Of a DNA stretch of 64,000 nt, positions 19,808-29,885 are shown one piece after another. Each line of letters opens with the position of its first letter. Position 1 is the first letter of the stretch. The stretch covers positions 47,465,094 to 47,529,093 of the forward strand of contig NC_059358.1 of the NCBI RefSeq assembly GCF_019703515.2, given 5' to 3'. Both the position numbers and the translations under genes were made by a program. The stretch comes from Myxocyprinus asiaticus. Lineage: Eukaryota > Chordata > Actinopteri > Cypriniformes > Catostomidae. The notes beneath the pieces are model-generated. The model saw only the letters and a program-made list of their open reading frames with translations. It ran no database searches and was not told the DNA's origin.

Positions 19808-21052
19808 TTAGTACCCAGAGATTAGCCGAAGACTCGAAGGGCCAGGCTGGAGCCGGAGGCAGGGAGGACCAAGGTGGCGCCAGAGGCTCGGAGGAGCAAG
19901 GCAGAGCTGGGGGATCAGAAGACTGAGGTGGAGCCGGTGGGGCTGAGGACCAAGGCGGAGCCGTAGGGATGGAGGTCCCTGGTGGAGCTGAAGGATCGTA
20001 GAGCAAGGCGGAGCTGGAGGCACGAGGGACCCCAGTAAAGCCAACAGGCTGAAGGACCACAGTGGAGCCGAGGGAATGTAGAGCTGAGGTGATGTCGAGG
20101 GATCGACAGGCCAAGGTGGAGTCCAGGGCTCAGAGGGTCTAGGCAGGGTCGGAGGGTCGAAAGTTCCCCTTGCCTGATCAGGAGCACTATGGGTGGGCAC
20201 AAGGGCGGGAACCAATTCCAGCTCAAATAGCCCAGTGAAAAATGGCTCTGGAATGAACAAGGCCTGCAACGCTGGTTTGTTGGCCAGAGATAAGCCTGAG
20301 ACCTTGCATGGAACAGACTGAAGCTTGGCTGTGATGTGGCATGGAGCACATTGAGGCGTGGCTGTGACGTGGCATGGAGCAGATTCAGGCGTGGCTATGA
20401 CATGGCACGGAGCAGGCTCAGGCGTGGCTGTGACGTGGCATGGAGCAGGCTCGGGCGTGGCTGTGACGTGGCATGGAGCAGGCTCGGGCATGGCTGTGAA
20501 ATGGCATGGAGCCGGCTCGGGCATGGCTGTGACTTGGCATGGAGCAGGCTCGGGCGTGGCTGTGACATGGCATGGATCAGGCTCTGGCGTGGCTGTGACA
20601 TGGCATGGAGCAGGCTCGGGCGTGGCTGTGACATGGCATGGAGCAGGTTGAGGCGTTGCTGTGACATGGCATGGAGCAGGCTGATGCGTTGCTGTGACAT
20701 GGCATGGAGCAGGCTGAGGCGTTGCTGTGACATGGCATGGGGCAGACTCAGGATCCGGGGCAAAAGATGGTGCTAGCTCAGCAACCATGATGTGGAACTC
20801 TGGCTCGGCGGCCATGACATGGAACTCTGGCTCCCCCACAGTGAACATAGAACCAATAATCTGCAGGGCAAGGTCGATACACTGAGCAAGGCCATCAGCA
20901 CACCGACCTTCAGGCATCAGAGTGGAAATCGGCTCATGCAGCTAAAACGGAAACGGTCCTTGAGGGCCACCACATTAAAATCCACCCTGCAGGCCAGAGT
21001 GCAGAATTCCTCCATATAATCCTCCAGGGGATGTGACGGAGGCGCTGAACTG
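19808..21052 (-). pseudogene. gag-like reading frame with 11-residue PCHVTATPE repeats
   Basis: From about 21052 the minus strand reads HPLEDYMEEFCTLACRVDFN, VALKDRFRFSC and a stop. A frameshift then leads to LMPEGRCADGLAQCIDLALQ and IIGSMFTVGEPEFH. This resembles the matrix/capsid-like part of fish gypsy-type gag (inference). The frame then stays open to 19808 (a 369-residue stretch from Met at 20917). It contains about 13 complete copies of an 11-residue unit of form PAPCHVTATPE, then low-complexity Pro/Ser/Leu sequence. A second Pro-rich minus-strand frame (19593-20114) overlaps. No enzyme domain is present. Whether the 369-residue frame is translated is unknown. Confidence 0.6.
20330..20750. 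repeat. 33-bp coding minisatellite
   Basis: About 13 head-to-tail copies of a 33-bp unit, GTGGCTGTGACATGGCATGG plus 13 more bases. The period is a multiple of three, so the minus-strand gag frame stays open and gains 11 residues per unit. Units differ by a few substitutions, with the right-hand units (20640-20750) forming a subfamily with GAGGCGTTGCTG. Confidence 0.93.
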
Positions 21053-21082
21053 CTGGGTTTATCTTGTGTTGGTCAGATATTC

Positions 21083-21534
21083 TGTAACGATGTTGCTGGC
21101 GCTGGCAATGACAAAGACGATGACGATGGAGTGAAGAACCCAAGTACAATTTTATTCCAAACGTGATATCCAGAAACCCTATCTACAAACATGAATAAAA
21201 CATAAACACATAAACTTGACTATAACTTGACATAAACTTGACTTAAGAAACTTGAACAATCCAACAAAGTTACATTCACAAACAATACCTGACAATGGAC
21301 AATGGCAAACATGAGGCTTAAATACCTGGACAAGGGTAACAAGACAAACAAGTTAACCAATGAGAAGAAGAACTGATAAAAAGATAACTAGACAATAAAC
21401 CAGTGAAAACAAGACACATGAACATGGAGGGAAACATGAAATCACATGACCAGGGGACCACATGACATGAAACAGAAACTAGGTTTTCAAAATAAAAGAC
21501 ATGAAAAACATGAACCAACAGAATAAACATGACA
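21083..21534 (-). repeat. 5' LTR (minus-strand element)
   Basis: 452 bp. It shares the TGTAACGATGTTGCTGG start and AATAAACATGACA end with the 3' LTR. The internal sequence next to it (minus strand GAATATCTGACCAACACAAG) does not begin with the usual TGG of a tRNA primer site, so the primer used is unclear. Confidence 0.9.
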
Positions 21535-21935
21535 GAGGGACAACCAGGAGCATTTGATTTTGCAGCTTTCAGTCACCTAGAAGTATAAAGACTTAGGAGG
21601 TCTGCAGTGTAACAGGGAGATAATGTAGATTGTGTAATGCTTTAAAAACAAGTAAAACAATTTTGAATTCAATCCTGTACTGAACTGGAAGCTAATGAAG
21701 AGAGGATAACACAGGAGTAATGTGCTCCCTTTTTTAGTGCCAGTCAATAACCTCCCTGCGACATGTTGCACTAACTGTAGGTGGTATAAGTGCCACTGAC
21801 AAATTCCCACATAGAAGGAGGTTACAATAGTCCAGTCTAGAAGTAATAAAAGCATGAATGACTATCTCTAAATTTCTAAAATTGAGTAAAGCTTTAGCCT
21901 TATTGATGGGGCTGTGGGGGTACAAAAGACAAAAT
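21535..21935 (-). mobile_element. L2-type LINE fragment (piece 3 of 3)
   Basis: The minus strand encodes the ORF2 region just after the RT: INKAKALLNFRNLEIVIHAF, ITSRLDYCNLLLCGNL, RLLTGTKKG, EHITPVLSSLH, a stop, LPVQYRIEFKIVLLVFKALH. This is characteristic of L2-group LINEs (IHAFVTSRLDYCN...TPVLSSLHWLPV). Several frameshifts and stops occur. Together with 18899-19161 and 13115-13205 it reconstitutes the 3' third of one L2 copy. Confidence 0.82.
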
Positions 21936-23131
21936 ATTTGGGAAACACTGCTTCATTGCATGCTATATATTGAATTTAGCAACCTCTGTCCTCATTAGAT
22001 GATTTTTCTCTTTAAAGTTGATCATGAGGATGCCCTAATTTCTTGTCTGTTTTCTTCAAGTGCACAAGTGTGTTTGTTTTTATGAGACTGCATCATGAGT
22101 ATATGTGTGGTTTTATGTTTATTATCCCACAACAATCAGTCTGAAACAGTAATGAGCCACTTATTTGACATTCTTTGAATTTATTAATCTTGCGTTTACA
22201 TGTTTCAACATTCCTGGAAGCGTGGATTACTCAGCATCACGCACTACTGCCGGACCCTGGGTGGCTCCTTTCCCTCCAAATGCACAAACATGTGACCACA
22301 AACACAAGTGTAGACCAAACATCAGATGAGCTGCACAGCATCAGTGTTTACGCTGTCAGAGAGAGTGATGTCGTTCTGGAAGTGTTTACTGATGATGTTG
22401 AAAACAGGTTGTTCATCAGCCCTGCATTGCTCCATGCTTGTTATTATTTATTGAAATGTGCCTTCAGATTGTCTTCCTGTTAATCAAGGGCCCCGTCTCT
22501 GTCGGAGAGCTGGACAGAAGTCTGATTGGCCAACACAGTTTATTTAGAGAGTTTGAGGTCACGACAGCTCCAGTGAATCTTATTTGGCTGGAGAAAGTTT
22601 TTTGACGTGGTCCATTCCCCTTGGGTCTTTTCTGGTTGCATAGAAACATATACAAACTACTATAGAAATATTTCAGATCATTATATGAGGCAGTCGATTA
22701 GTGCTTTCAAGGTTTATATGGTATTCGTGACCATCAATGAGAAGCAGCTGAACAAGCAGCACTATTACTATTGCTCATACTGAGGGTTAGTAATTTGAAC
22801 AAATATCTAACCCTAACTCATCCTGCATCGTTTGTGTTATGGACATAAATGAAACCTTAAGTTGTGCAGATTGTTGAGGAGAGGTGTGCTATATCTCTTC
22901 TAAGCAATAGGGCCATTTTCAGGGCATGAACATTTGCCGCATGGTGGCTCTTGTGTTCTCTGAACTAACACGCCAATTTCCCATGTGATCATGTGCGATA
23001 AAACAGGTGAAAATATCCCATAGATCAGTGATTCCCAAATAGGGTACATGTACCCTTGGGGTAAGAAAGCAGGTTCTCAGGGGGACTTGGAAAGATTAAC
23101 ATTTTGCTTTATCAAAACTAGTCAAAATATT
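21936..23131. other. non-coding stretch, no gene seen
   Basis: Apparently single-copy sequence. The plus-strand frame 22175-22483 and the minus-strand frame 22464-22655 show no domain features, and flanking splice signals are not convincing. Confidence 0.45.
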
Positions 23132-23370
23132 AGGGCTGTCAATAGATTAAAATAAGTAATTGTGTATTATCTCATATTTTTTTCTTGTTCTTTTTTAACG
23201 AGAGGGAAAAAATATGTGTCCTTTTGTCCAACAAAAACATACATGCATAGACAGTATATGAAGACACGGAACAAAGGTACTTTAGATTTCTGCAATAATG
23301 CTCTTTACTAATCATATACACTCAATATTGCTCATAGGTGATATTTCATAATTTTTGAGCATTAATCATA
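23132..23370. mobile_element. hAT-type left-end fragment
   Basis: It begins TAGGGCTGTCAATAGATTAA, the same terminus as the elements at 3023 and 3366. No matching right end is found before the TIR of the next element near 23371, so it is truncated or interrupted. Confidence 0.5.
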
Positions 23371-25639
23371 ATTGCAGTTTTTCTGAATTGCTAAAACACT
23401 AAACCCCATTCTCTAAACCAAATGCTCAGTTGCCTAAACCCATTTGTCGAATCAATCACTCTTTTTGCAAAACTCTAAACACATTCTCACTCACTAAAAC
23501 ACATTTCGCACTGTGATGCACTTGTGTTGCAAAATGGTAAACGCGGGCAGCAGAAGTTAAAAACAACTACAACACAGTTGTCATCATTTACACATAATGA
23601 CTCAAAATTGTTCACACTTGTTTCTAATGGTGTGAAAAAGTGATACTTAAGCAGAATGAATCTCTCATTGTCTGTGATTTTGCAGTTGCACAAACATTTT
23701 TAGTGTACTATAATGTGTTTTTCATTTAGTTTTCTTTGTTCTTTGGGGTTTTGCAGTTGGACTACTGTATTTTTACAGTATGCAAGTGCTGAATATACAG
23801 ACATTCAATACTGTATTACTTGCAGTACTTACTTTTTAATATATACAATATATTCACTGTACTACTGTAAGTTGTGATTACTATACTTTTTGACAGTAAT
23901 TGCAAAATGTGCTTACTATATACAATAAACATTTTTTTTCTGTAACTACATGCCCTGGACACTGTGTTCTCCATTATCTGATGTCAAATGAATGCTCTGT
24001 AGCGCTTACAGTATATGTTGACTTGCTGTGTATATGATCTGAAAGCATTGTTTGATTTGGATCACAGATGAAATGGTTTTGAGGTGATTGTTTGATTTTG
24101 CCAGAAGAGTCAGGGGTTTTGTGAATTTTCTAGCCGAAACGACTTGAGTAAAACATAATACAGTACTCACTAAGACCTTGTTTATAGCTGGTATTTGTTT
24201 TGTTCAGTGATTCAAAATAAAATGACTCGCATATCAACATGTCTCTGTTTATTTACTGATCGCACATTACGTGTTGGTCTTGCACGTCTGTTTCTCAAAC
24301 CATTTGTAACATTTGCTAACACAGTGCCATCTATTGGATTCTTGAAGAACAATGGGTATTGGTAATTAATGCATCACAGTATTAAGATCTCGGGTGATCC
24401 GATCACATGTGGTCAGGCAAGACACATCGCTGTTGGTCGCACAAATGCATCTACTGTGAGCACTTGTGACATATAGCATCACTACATCATAAATGAATAA
24501 ACCAGAAAAAATGTCACAAAAGACAAAGAAGCTTGGGAAAATGGTGCACCAGGTACAGCTGAAATGTCATCTAATGTAAGTGCACATGAAGACACTGAAG
24601 AAAATCCGTAAAGATCTCGTACATGTAAGCTCTTTTTAAATTTTTCCGATAGGACAGTTATTTCCTTTTAAAGCCATGTGTCACCAGAGTCATGAACAGT
24701 TTAAACTCTTGATTTAGCACAGCGGTTGATTGACAGACAATGAGTGTCACTTCACTGCATCCCGGACGGTGTTACAGGGTTTCAAATGTGTTTTTGAATA
24801 CCTCCGTATGTGTTTTTTGTGATTCAATCACAAAAGGTTTTGCACCCCATTTACACCTATATATAGTGCTGATCATCTGTCATCAGATCATCCGAATCAC
24901 ATCGTAATACCAGCTGAAAACGGGTTCCAAATGACCGCTGCCTACATTAGCGAATGCTACAGAATGACTTCCGGCAGAAGTTCATCCCACATCCGTTTCC
25001 CCAGTAAGACCGCCAGGAATAAGGTGGATAAATAGGCCACAGTTGTATGGCCAGACCCACAAAGAAGGTGAGATGTAATTTTTTTTCCGTTTTTTTTTTT
25101 TTTTTTCTAGCAAAAATGTTGTTTTATTCTGCTGTGCTTTTGTTGTTTGAGGAGTGTTAGAACATTGAGAAAACAAATACAGTAAATAACTTTTTACCCT
25201 TATTTGTATTGATAGTGTGTTATGTTCAGAATACACATCCATACTTCACACATTTGGATGCCTGTGTGTATGTGTGTTTACTACATGTATGACAAAACTT
25301 TATAGCAAACTGCTATGCCCTGCACACAGAAAAAGCAAAAGCCACAAGCGTTTTTCATTTATACTATCAGTGCGTAGTTGGAGCTTCGTGTGCTTATTCA
25401 AATGATGGTTTGTGTGTACAGTATTGATGCAAAAACACAATTTTTTAAAAATAGTTTGAAGAGTTTTGCAAGAACTGTTTGCTGTTGCAAGAGATGTATA
25501 ATGTTTTGCTGGGTTGGTGTAAGGTTTTGTGGTTAGTGTGTAGAGGTTTGCAAAAGTAGCCTATAGTTTCAAAGATAGTGCCTAAGCAATCATAAAAAAC
25601 TGTAATAGTTTTAAAGTGACCATTTCAGTATACAGTAAA

Positions 25640-25966
25640 CTCTCAGTTTCGAGGTGAAATGTCCATTCTGTGGCACTAATAGCAAGTTAAATGTTCTCCC
25701 AAACAGATCAGGTTTTGAAGGTTAATGCTCTATCGTTTTTTTAAAATCAACACAACTGACCTCGCTACCCTAAACCTTAATCCTTAACCTAAGCGATAGT
25801 GTCAGAAAAGCAATTTTAGGCTGAAAAATACAATTGCTGAAGCAACATCATTTTGTGGTGCTTCTATGACACTTTCGGTTTAAATGTCGACTCTCATGCT
25901 CTCCAGGACTTGTATCCCGGTTCTTTACACTGCTAGTGCAGTGCTCTATCAGTTGAGTTGCAGTGC
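25640..25966 (-). repeat. possible tRNA-derived SINE
   Basis: The minus-strand head (25962 to 25906) reads CAACTCAACTGATAGAGCAC then a loop and CGGGATACAAGTCC, close to a tRNA A box (TAGCTCAGTTGGTAGAGC) and a weaker B box. A unique-looking body follows to about 25640. The cloverleaf is too degraded for a functional tRNA. There is no clear tail, so the 3' end and family are uncertain. Confidence 0.4.
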
Positions 25967-26049
25967 AATTTTATTACACTTGAACAAGCTTGTAAATGTG
26001 GGTTGTTAATAAATGCAAATATTAAAATGTATCACCTTACTGTTCTTTA

Positions 26050-26700
26050 ACCCACTCTGAGCTTCACTCAAATGGGACCCTGTAGACCTGTTTCATCCGG
26101 ATTCGTTTGTGCTGTAATATATTGTCCATTGTAGACAAGCCCACCTGGTGAATGTTATTGAATATTGTGTTGTCTGCAATTATGTGGTTCTGGATTTCTC
26201 ATAGTCTAGTTTGCCACCACCATATTCACAATAGCGGTCTCCTATTCTGGTCTGAACATGGTCTTCCACCATGGCCTGGCCATCTCTCAATCCACAGAAG
26301 ATCCACAAATATGTTTGGTTACAGTAAGGTAAAATTATCTCTTTTCTTTCAATATGAAATGACATTACTGTAACATTGGCCAACAATCACTTAGTAACAT
26401 AGGCCTACTGATTTGGACTGCAGTATACTACAGTATACATACATAAAGAGCATAGTGTAGATTGTAGGTAACTTACCGGTTCTCATTTCTGAATGAACGG
26501 ATGATAGCTGCAACCGTGTAGCAGCTCAGTTTGGGCTGAACTCTCTGCCCAGCCTCCCTCATACTCAATCTGTGGTTGAGCACATGGTCAACCAATGTGG
26601 CCCTGATCTCATCTGAGACAACTGTCCTTCCTCGTCTTCATCCTCTTCTTCCTCTCACTCCTGCACCTCTAGCTCTTGCTTCACCATTGACTGTGTGGTG
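26050..26700 (-). pseudogene. IS630/Tc1-group DDE transposase, two exons, broken
   Basis: Exon 1 (about 26700-26477, minus) reads EARARGAGVRGRRG, a stop, then RRGRTVVSDEIRATLVDHVL, NHRLSMREAGQRVQPKLSCY, TVAAIIRSFRNENR. This is a homeodomain-like helix-turn-helix module. It ends at a good donor, CG|GTAAGT, at 26477/26476. A roughly 170-bp intron follows. Exon 2 (from about 26307) reads IERWPGHGGRP, then with frameshifts ETAIVNMVVAN, EIQNHIIADNTIFNNIHQVG, LSTMDNILQHKRIRMKQVYR, VPFE, a stop and SSEWVKEQ, ending near 26050. The DDE core that should follow is absent. The presumed acceptor before IER reads GG instead of AG. The family resemblance (fish IS630-like transposases) is from knowledge, not a search. 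Confidence 0.65.
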
Positions 26701-27522
26701 TGGGTGTTGCTAATTGGTGTATAGAGCTTGGCATTCTGATTTGCGTTGCTTTCCAAAGGGACTAAAGAGATTTTAATTTTGAATGTTGTGCCTAATGTTG
26801 AGAACTGTGTGTAGTGTTTTGCAAAAAGTGTGATATAGAATTGAAAACTGAGTGTAAAGCTGGAATTGTGCTTGCAATTTTGCATACTTGGTTTAGGGAT
26901 TTGGTACATGAGTTTCAGGTTTAGGTGATTGCATTTCAAGTTCCAATTTTAGTGTGTAAACAACTGGGAAAAACTGTAAAGATGGAACGGCTATCTGTAT
27001 ATAGTCCTTATTAAGCTCTGTCAGGCTGTGCTTACACATCTAGAAGTATGAATGGATGATCAACACAGCAACAAAAAAACGAATGAACGTACAATGCAAC
27101 TACAACTGCGTTTACTTCTTGGCGGAAGTACCTCCCACATAACGTGCAAAGCATCACGGGGCGTAGGAATAAGGTAGATAGTGCTCAAGCTCTGATTTGT
27201 AAGTGAACTCATTATCTAAAAGTGTTTTCACATGTCAGTGTGGAAAGGCAATTGGTGAAATAGTGGAGCAATGTAGAGACAAATGTTTACAGTTTTGCTA
27301 GAAGTGTGTTATTAAATTGCAAACTGAGTGTAAAGCAGTGAGTTGTGTTTACAGTTCTGCAAAAAGTGTATTATAAAATTACAAACTGAGTGTAAAGCAG
27401 AGAATGTGCATTCAGTTTGGCACACTTGGTAAATGTATTGGCTACAAGTGTTAAGGGTTTCAGAGATAGTTCTTCAAGAATCACTGTTAGTGTTTAAGCA
27501 TTCAGAAAAAAAACTGTAATGT

Positions 27523-28136
27523 TTATTTCAAATTATATGCTATGAGTTCAAAGGAACACATTTGTGGTTCGATGTTGATAAAGCACTGATTCTTGAGAGA
27601 AGGGACAAAACATGTATTACATAAAAATGCCCTCATTATGTTAAAAATAAAAACAAATCATAATAACATGAAATCACTGACATTATATTTATCTTTTTTA
27701 AATAAGCAGATGCTTTTACCCAAAGCATCAAGAGAGGCATACACATTGTCAGGAGACAGTAGAATTGAACATGACATCAGAACTGCATCCTGCAAAGATT
27801 AAGTGAGTTAAGACTCACCCACAGAAACGTGTGCCACTTCTGTTCTGAGGTTTTGTGTTTATGACACAGGTAACTGTGCTATGTGAACAGGGCAGACAAT
27901 GCCAGTCATAATATTTGCATGGTAATACCACTGTACAACTAAAATACAGATGGGAATTTCCTCCAAAACCTTGTCACAGGCATCTGTGAGCATGCACACA
28001 GACACACAAAGCCTTTCCCGAGCTCATTGTGTATAAAAATGTCACTCCATTTGTTTCCTGTAAGTGCATTATTATTGATTTCCTTTGCCTGCACCGGTTT
28101 CACATCTATAAATATATTTGGTACCATTTTGAAGCA
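27523..28136. other. non-coding stretch, no gene seen
   Basis: AT-rich unique-looking sequence between the TTRCAG nest and the hAT MITE at 28145. No element ends or protein signatures were found. Confidence 0.45.
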
Positions 28137-28144
28137 CTTTGGGC

Positions 28145-28315
28145 CAGTAGTGTAGTCTAGGGCATACGCAGACATATGCCCACCTATCTTTCTTAGGATT
28201 TTGTGTATGCCCACCTGAAATAAGTGATGATACGTATGGCCGGCGGAACAATGAGTAGGCTTTTGACCCTGAACTTTCAATCTACTAACACGATGCCACA
28301 GCACCATTGAGTGAA

Positions 28316-28394
<79 letters not shown>

Positions 28395-28523
28395 GTATAT
28401 ATTTAAAGTGTACAGAGATTCTCTGTAAATGTGCACGGAGCTGCGGGGGCGCAACTGATGGCACTGGCAAGACTTTCATAAATTCACAGTATGCCCACCT
28501 CTTCAGACACTACTAAACCACTG
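28145..28523. mobile_element. short hAT-type MITE containing a (TA)n expansion
   Basis: It starts CAGTAGTGTAGTCTAG and ends ACTACTAAACCACTG, an imperfect TIR of form CAGTRGTKTAGT. A perfect 8-bp TSD CTTTGGGC lies at 28137-28144 and 28524-28531. The element repeats the phrase ATGCCCACCT in both halves. A 64-bp TA run (28318-28381) followed by a short CA run sits in the middle, so much of its 379 bp is microsatellite. Confidence 0.88.
28318..28381. repeat. (TA)n microsatellite
   Basis: About 32 TA units, followed by CACACACACA to 28394. It lies inside the hAT MITE at 28145-28523 and makes spurious Ile-Tyr frames on both strands. Confidence 0.97.
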
Positions 28524-28715
28524 CTTTGGGCATTGTACCTATCACACACAGTAAAGCACACACTGAAAACCTTATAAATTGGCTCTACTCAATTGATTGA
28601 GTAAACTCATTCTCCATTCTCTTGAGTCTCCAACATATGTGTAATGGAGTTCACTTAATTTGGTGTTCATAGTAGTTTTAACTCTGATTTGATATTTTAA
28701 TGTTGTTGTTTCAAC

Positions 28716-28905
28716 TTAAAGGGATAGTTCATACAAAAATGAAAATTCTATCTTCATTTACTCACCCTCAGCCTCATGCCATCCCAGACGTGTATGATTT
28801 TCTTTCTTCTGCTGAACACAAACTGAGATTTTTAGAAGAGTATCTCGGCTCTGTAGGTCCATACAATGCAAGTGGACCACCATATGTTCCCTTTGACCAG
28901 TGAAA
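28716..28905. mobile_element. TTAA-flanked fold-back MITE, left part only
   Basis: TTAA at 28716-28719 is followed by AGGGATAGTTCATACAAAAA, then TACTCACCCTCAGCCTCATG and GGTCCATACAATGCAAGTG. It matches the left half of the complete copies at 36453-37022 and 56041-56756. The right half is absent; it fades near 28905, before the DIRS terminus. Confidence 0.7.
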
Positions 28906-29219
28906 ACATAATTAAATAATTCAAGTGCAAGAGATATGGGTATTCCCCATAGCCTCAGTTTTGTACTTAAGTTTGAGTTATTAACAAGTCTCCGGTTACA
29001 CATGTAACCTCAGTTCCCTGAGATGAAGGGAACGAGACATTGCCATAAGCACTATGAGGAAGTCCTTCTAGATTACATTGTTGAAACCCTTATACAATCA
29101 CACCATTCCTCTGACTGGCAATGGTGTCTAAGCCCCGCCCATTCAGGCACACAGTTGGCCTATATAAGCGGGCGCTCAGTCACCATTTCTTCAGAATTGG
29201 ACTGAGGGACAAGATTGAG

Positions 29220-29880
29220 TCACTTAGGCACGTAGCCATTTCTTGGTTTAATAGTTGCTTTTGACAGATCTGGACCAAACTCCAGGTATGAGCTGTCAGT
29301 CGACAGCACCTGCAAGTCACCCACCTGTTTAAATGAGCCCAAAGCCTATAGGAGTGTGGTCTTTAAGAAAAGCACCCACAGCTCAACAGATTCCAATGGC
29401 TCGAACAGGCAGTTTGTGAGTACCTTCAGCACCAAATTTAAGTCCCAAGTCAGCACCATAGCAGGGCAAGGGGGGTTCAAATGCCTCACTCCCCTCAGGA
29501 ACTTTATGACTAGATTATGTTTGCCTATTGATGAGCCAGCCTCCAGGGCGTGGTATGCTGAGATAGTCGCTACATAAACCTTGAGCATTGATGGGGTAAG
29601 ACCAGTATCCAGCCATTCTTGAAGGAATGCCAAAATCTTAGCTATGGGGCAATTCACCGGGTCTTTACCACATGAAGAGCACCGCCTTGCAAACACACGC
29701 CATTTAAGTGTATAGAGGCGTCTCGTGGATGGTGCTCTAGCTTGTAATATGGTTTTCATCACTGAGTGAGCCAATTCTGGCTCGTCCGTTGTGCTCCGTT
29801 CAGAGGTCACACATGTAGGCTCCACAGCTCTGACTGGAGATGCCAAATCATGCGTTATGGTTGACAGAGAAGGTCTAGGT
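29220..29880 (-). pseudogene. DIRS tyrosine recombinase, N-terminal and start of catalytic region
   Basis: From about 29850 the minus strand reads VMKTILQARAPSTRRLYTLK, WRVFARRCSSCGKDPVNCPI, KILAFLQEWLDTGLTPSMLK, VYVATISAYHALEAG, VIKFLRGVRHLNPP, then WVLFLKTTLL to 29346. This is the core-binding SAM-like domain of a DIRS recombinase. After a stop it continues FKQVGDLQVLSTDSSYLEFG and KATIKPRNGYVPK. The catalytic Arg of the expected KRVGDL motif is Gln. The HxxR...Y part is missing, replaced by the terminal repeat, so it cannot be active. Confidence 0.8.
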
Positions 29881-29885
29881 CATGG

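Larger units (their letters stand above)
19162..21534 (-). mobile_element. non-autonomous LTR retrotransposon
   Basis: It has two direct LTRs (19162-19552 and 21083-21534), each running TGTAACGATGTTGCTG to AATAAACATGACA. A perfect 5-bp TSD GAGGG lies at 19157-19161 and 21535-21539. The internal region of 1.53 kb reads on the minus strand as a partial gag followed by Pro-rich sequence. No protease, reverse transcriptase, RNase H or integrase is present. A purine-rich block next to the lower LTR (minus-strand GTGGAAGGGATA) fits a polypurine tract and sets orientation. It inserted in an L2 LINE. The gag style suggests a Ty3/gypsy-type parent (inference). Confidence 0.88.
23371..27522. mobile_element. 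nest of DNA transposons sharing TTRCAGTTTTT ends
   Basis: The left end near 23371 reads ATTGCAGTTTTTCTGAATTG then CTAAAACACTAA. Matching right ends in inverted orientation occur at about 25618 (TTACAGTTTTTTATGATTGC), 26978 (TTACAGTTTTTCCCAGTTGT) and 27522 (TTACAGTTTTTTTTCTGAAT). Subterminal sequence is rich in short AAACAC/TGCAAAA repeats. A GGCGGAAGT-CCCACAT-GGAATAAGGT block occurs twice, at 24965-25035 and 27125-27185. A transposase relic lies at 26050-26700. The data fit two or three related elements inserted into one another; exact pairing of ends is not resolved. Confidence 0.6.

Noticed and set aside
20336..20776. Plus-strand 146-residue repeated frame (MAWSRLRRGCD type)
   Set aside because: It is the opposite strand of the 33-bp minisatellite. 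The 33-bp period keeps several frames open on both strands, and only the minus strand is collinear with gag.
25906..25966. Possible functional tRNA gene
   Set aside because: A-box and B-box words are degenerate and the stems do not pair into a cloverleaf, so it is listed only as a possible SINE head.
28285..28516. Similar Ile-Tyr open frames
   Set aside because: Translation of the (TA)n run within the hAT MITE.
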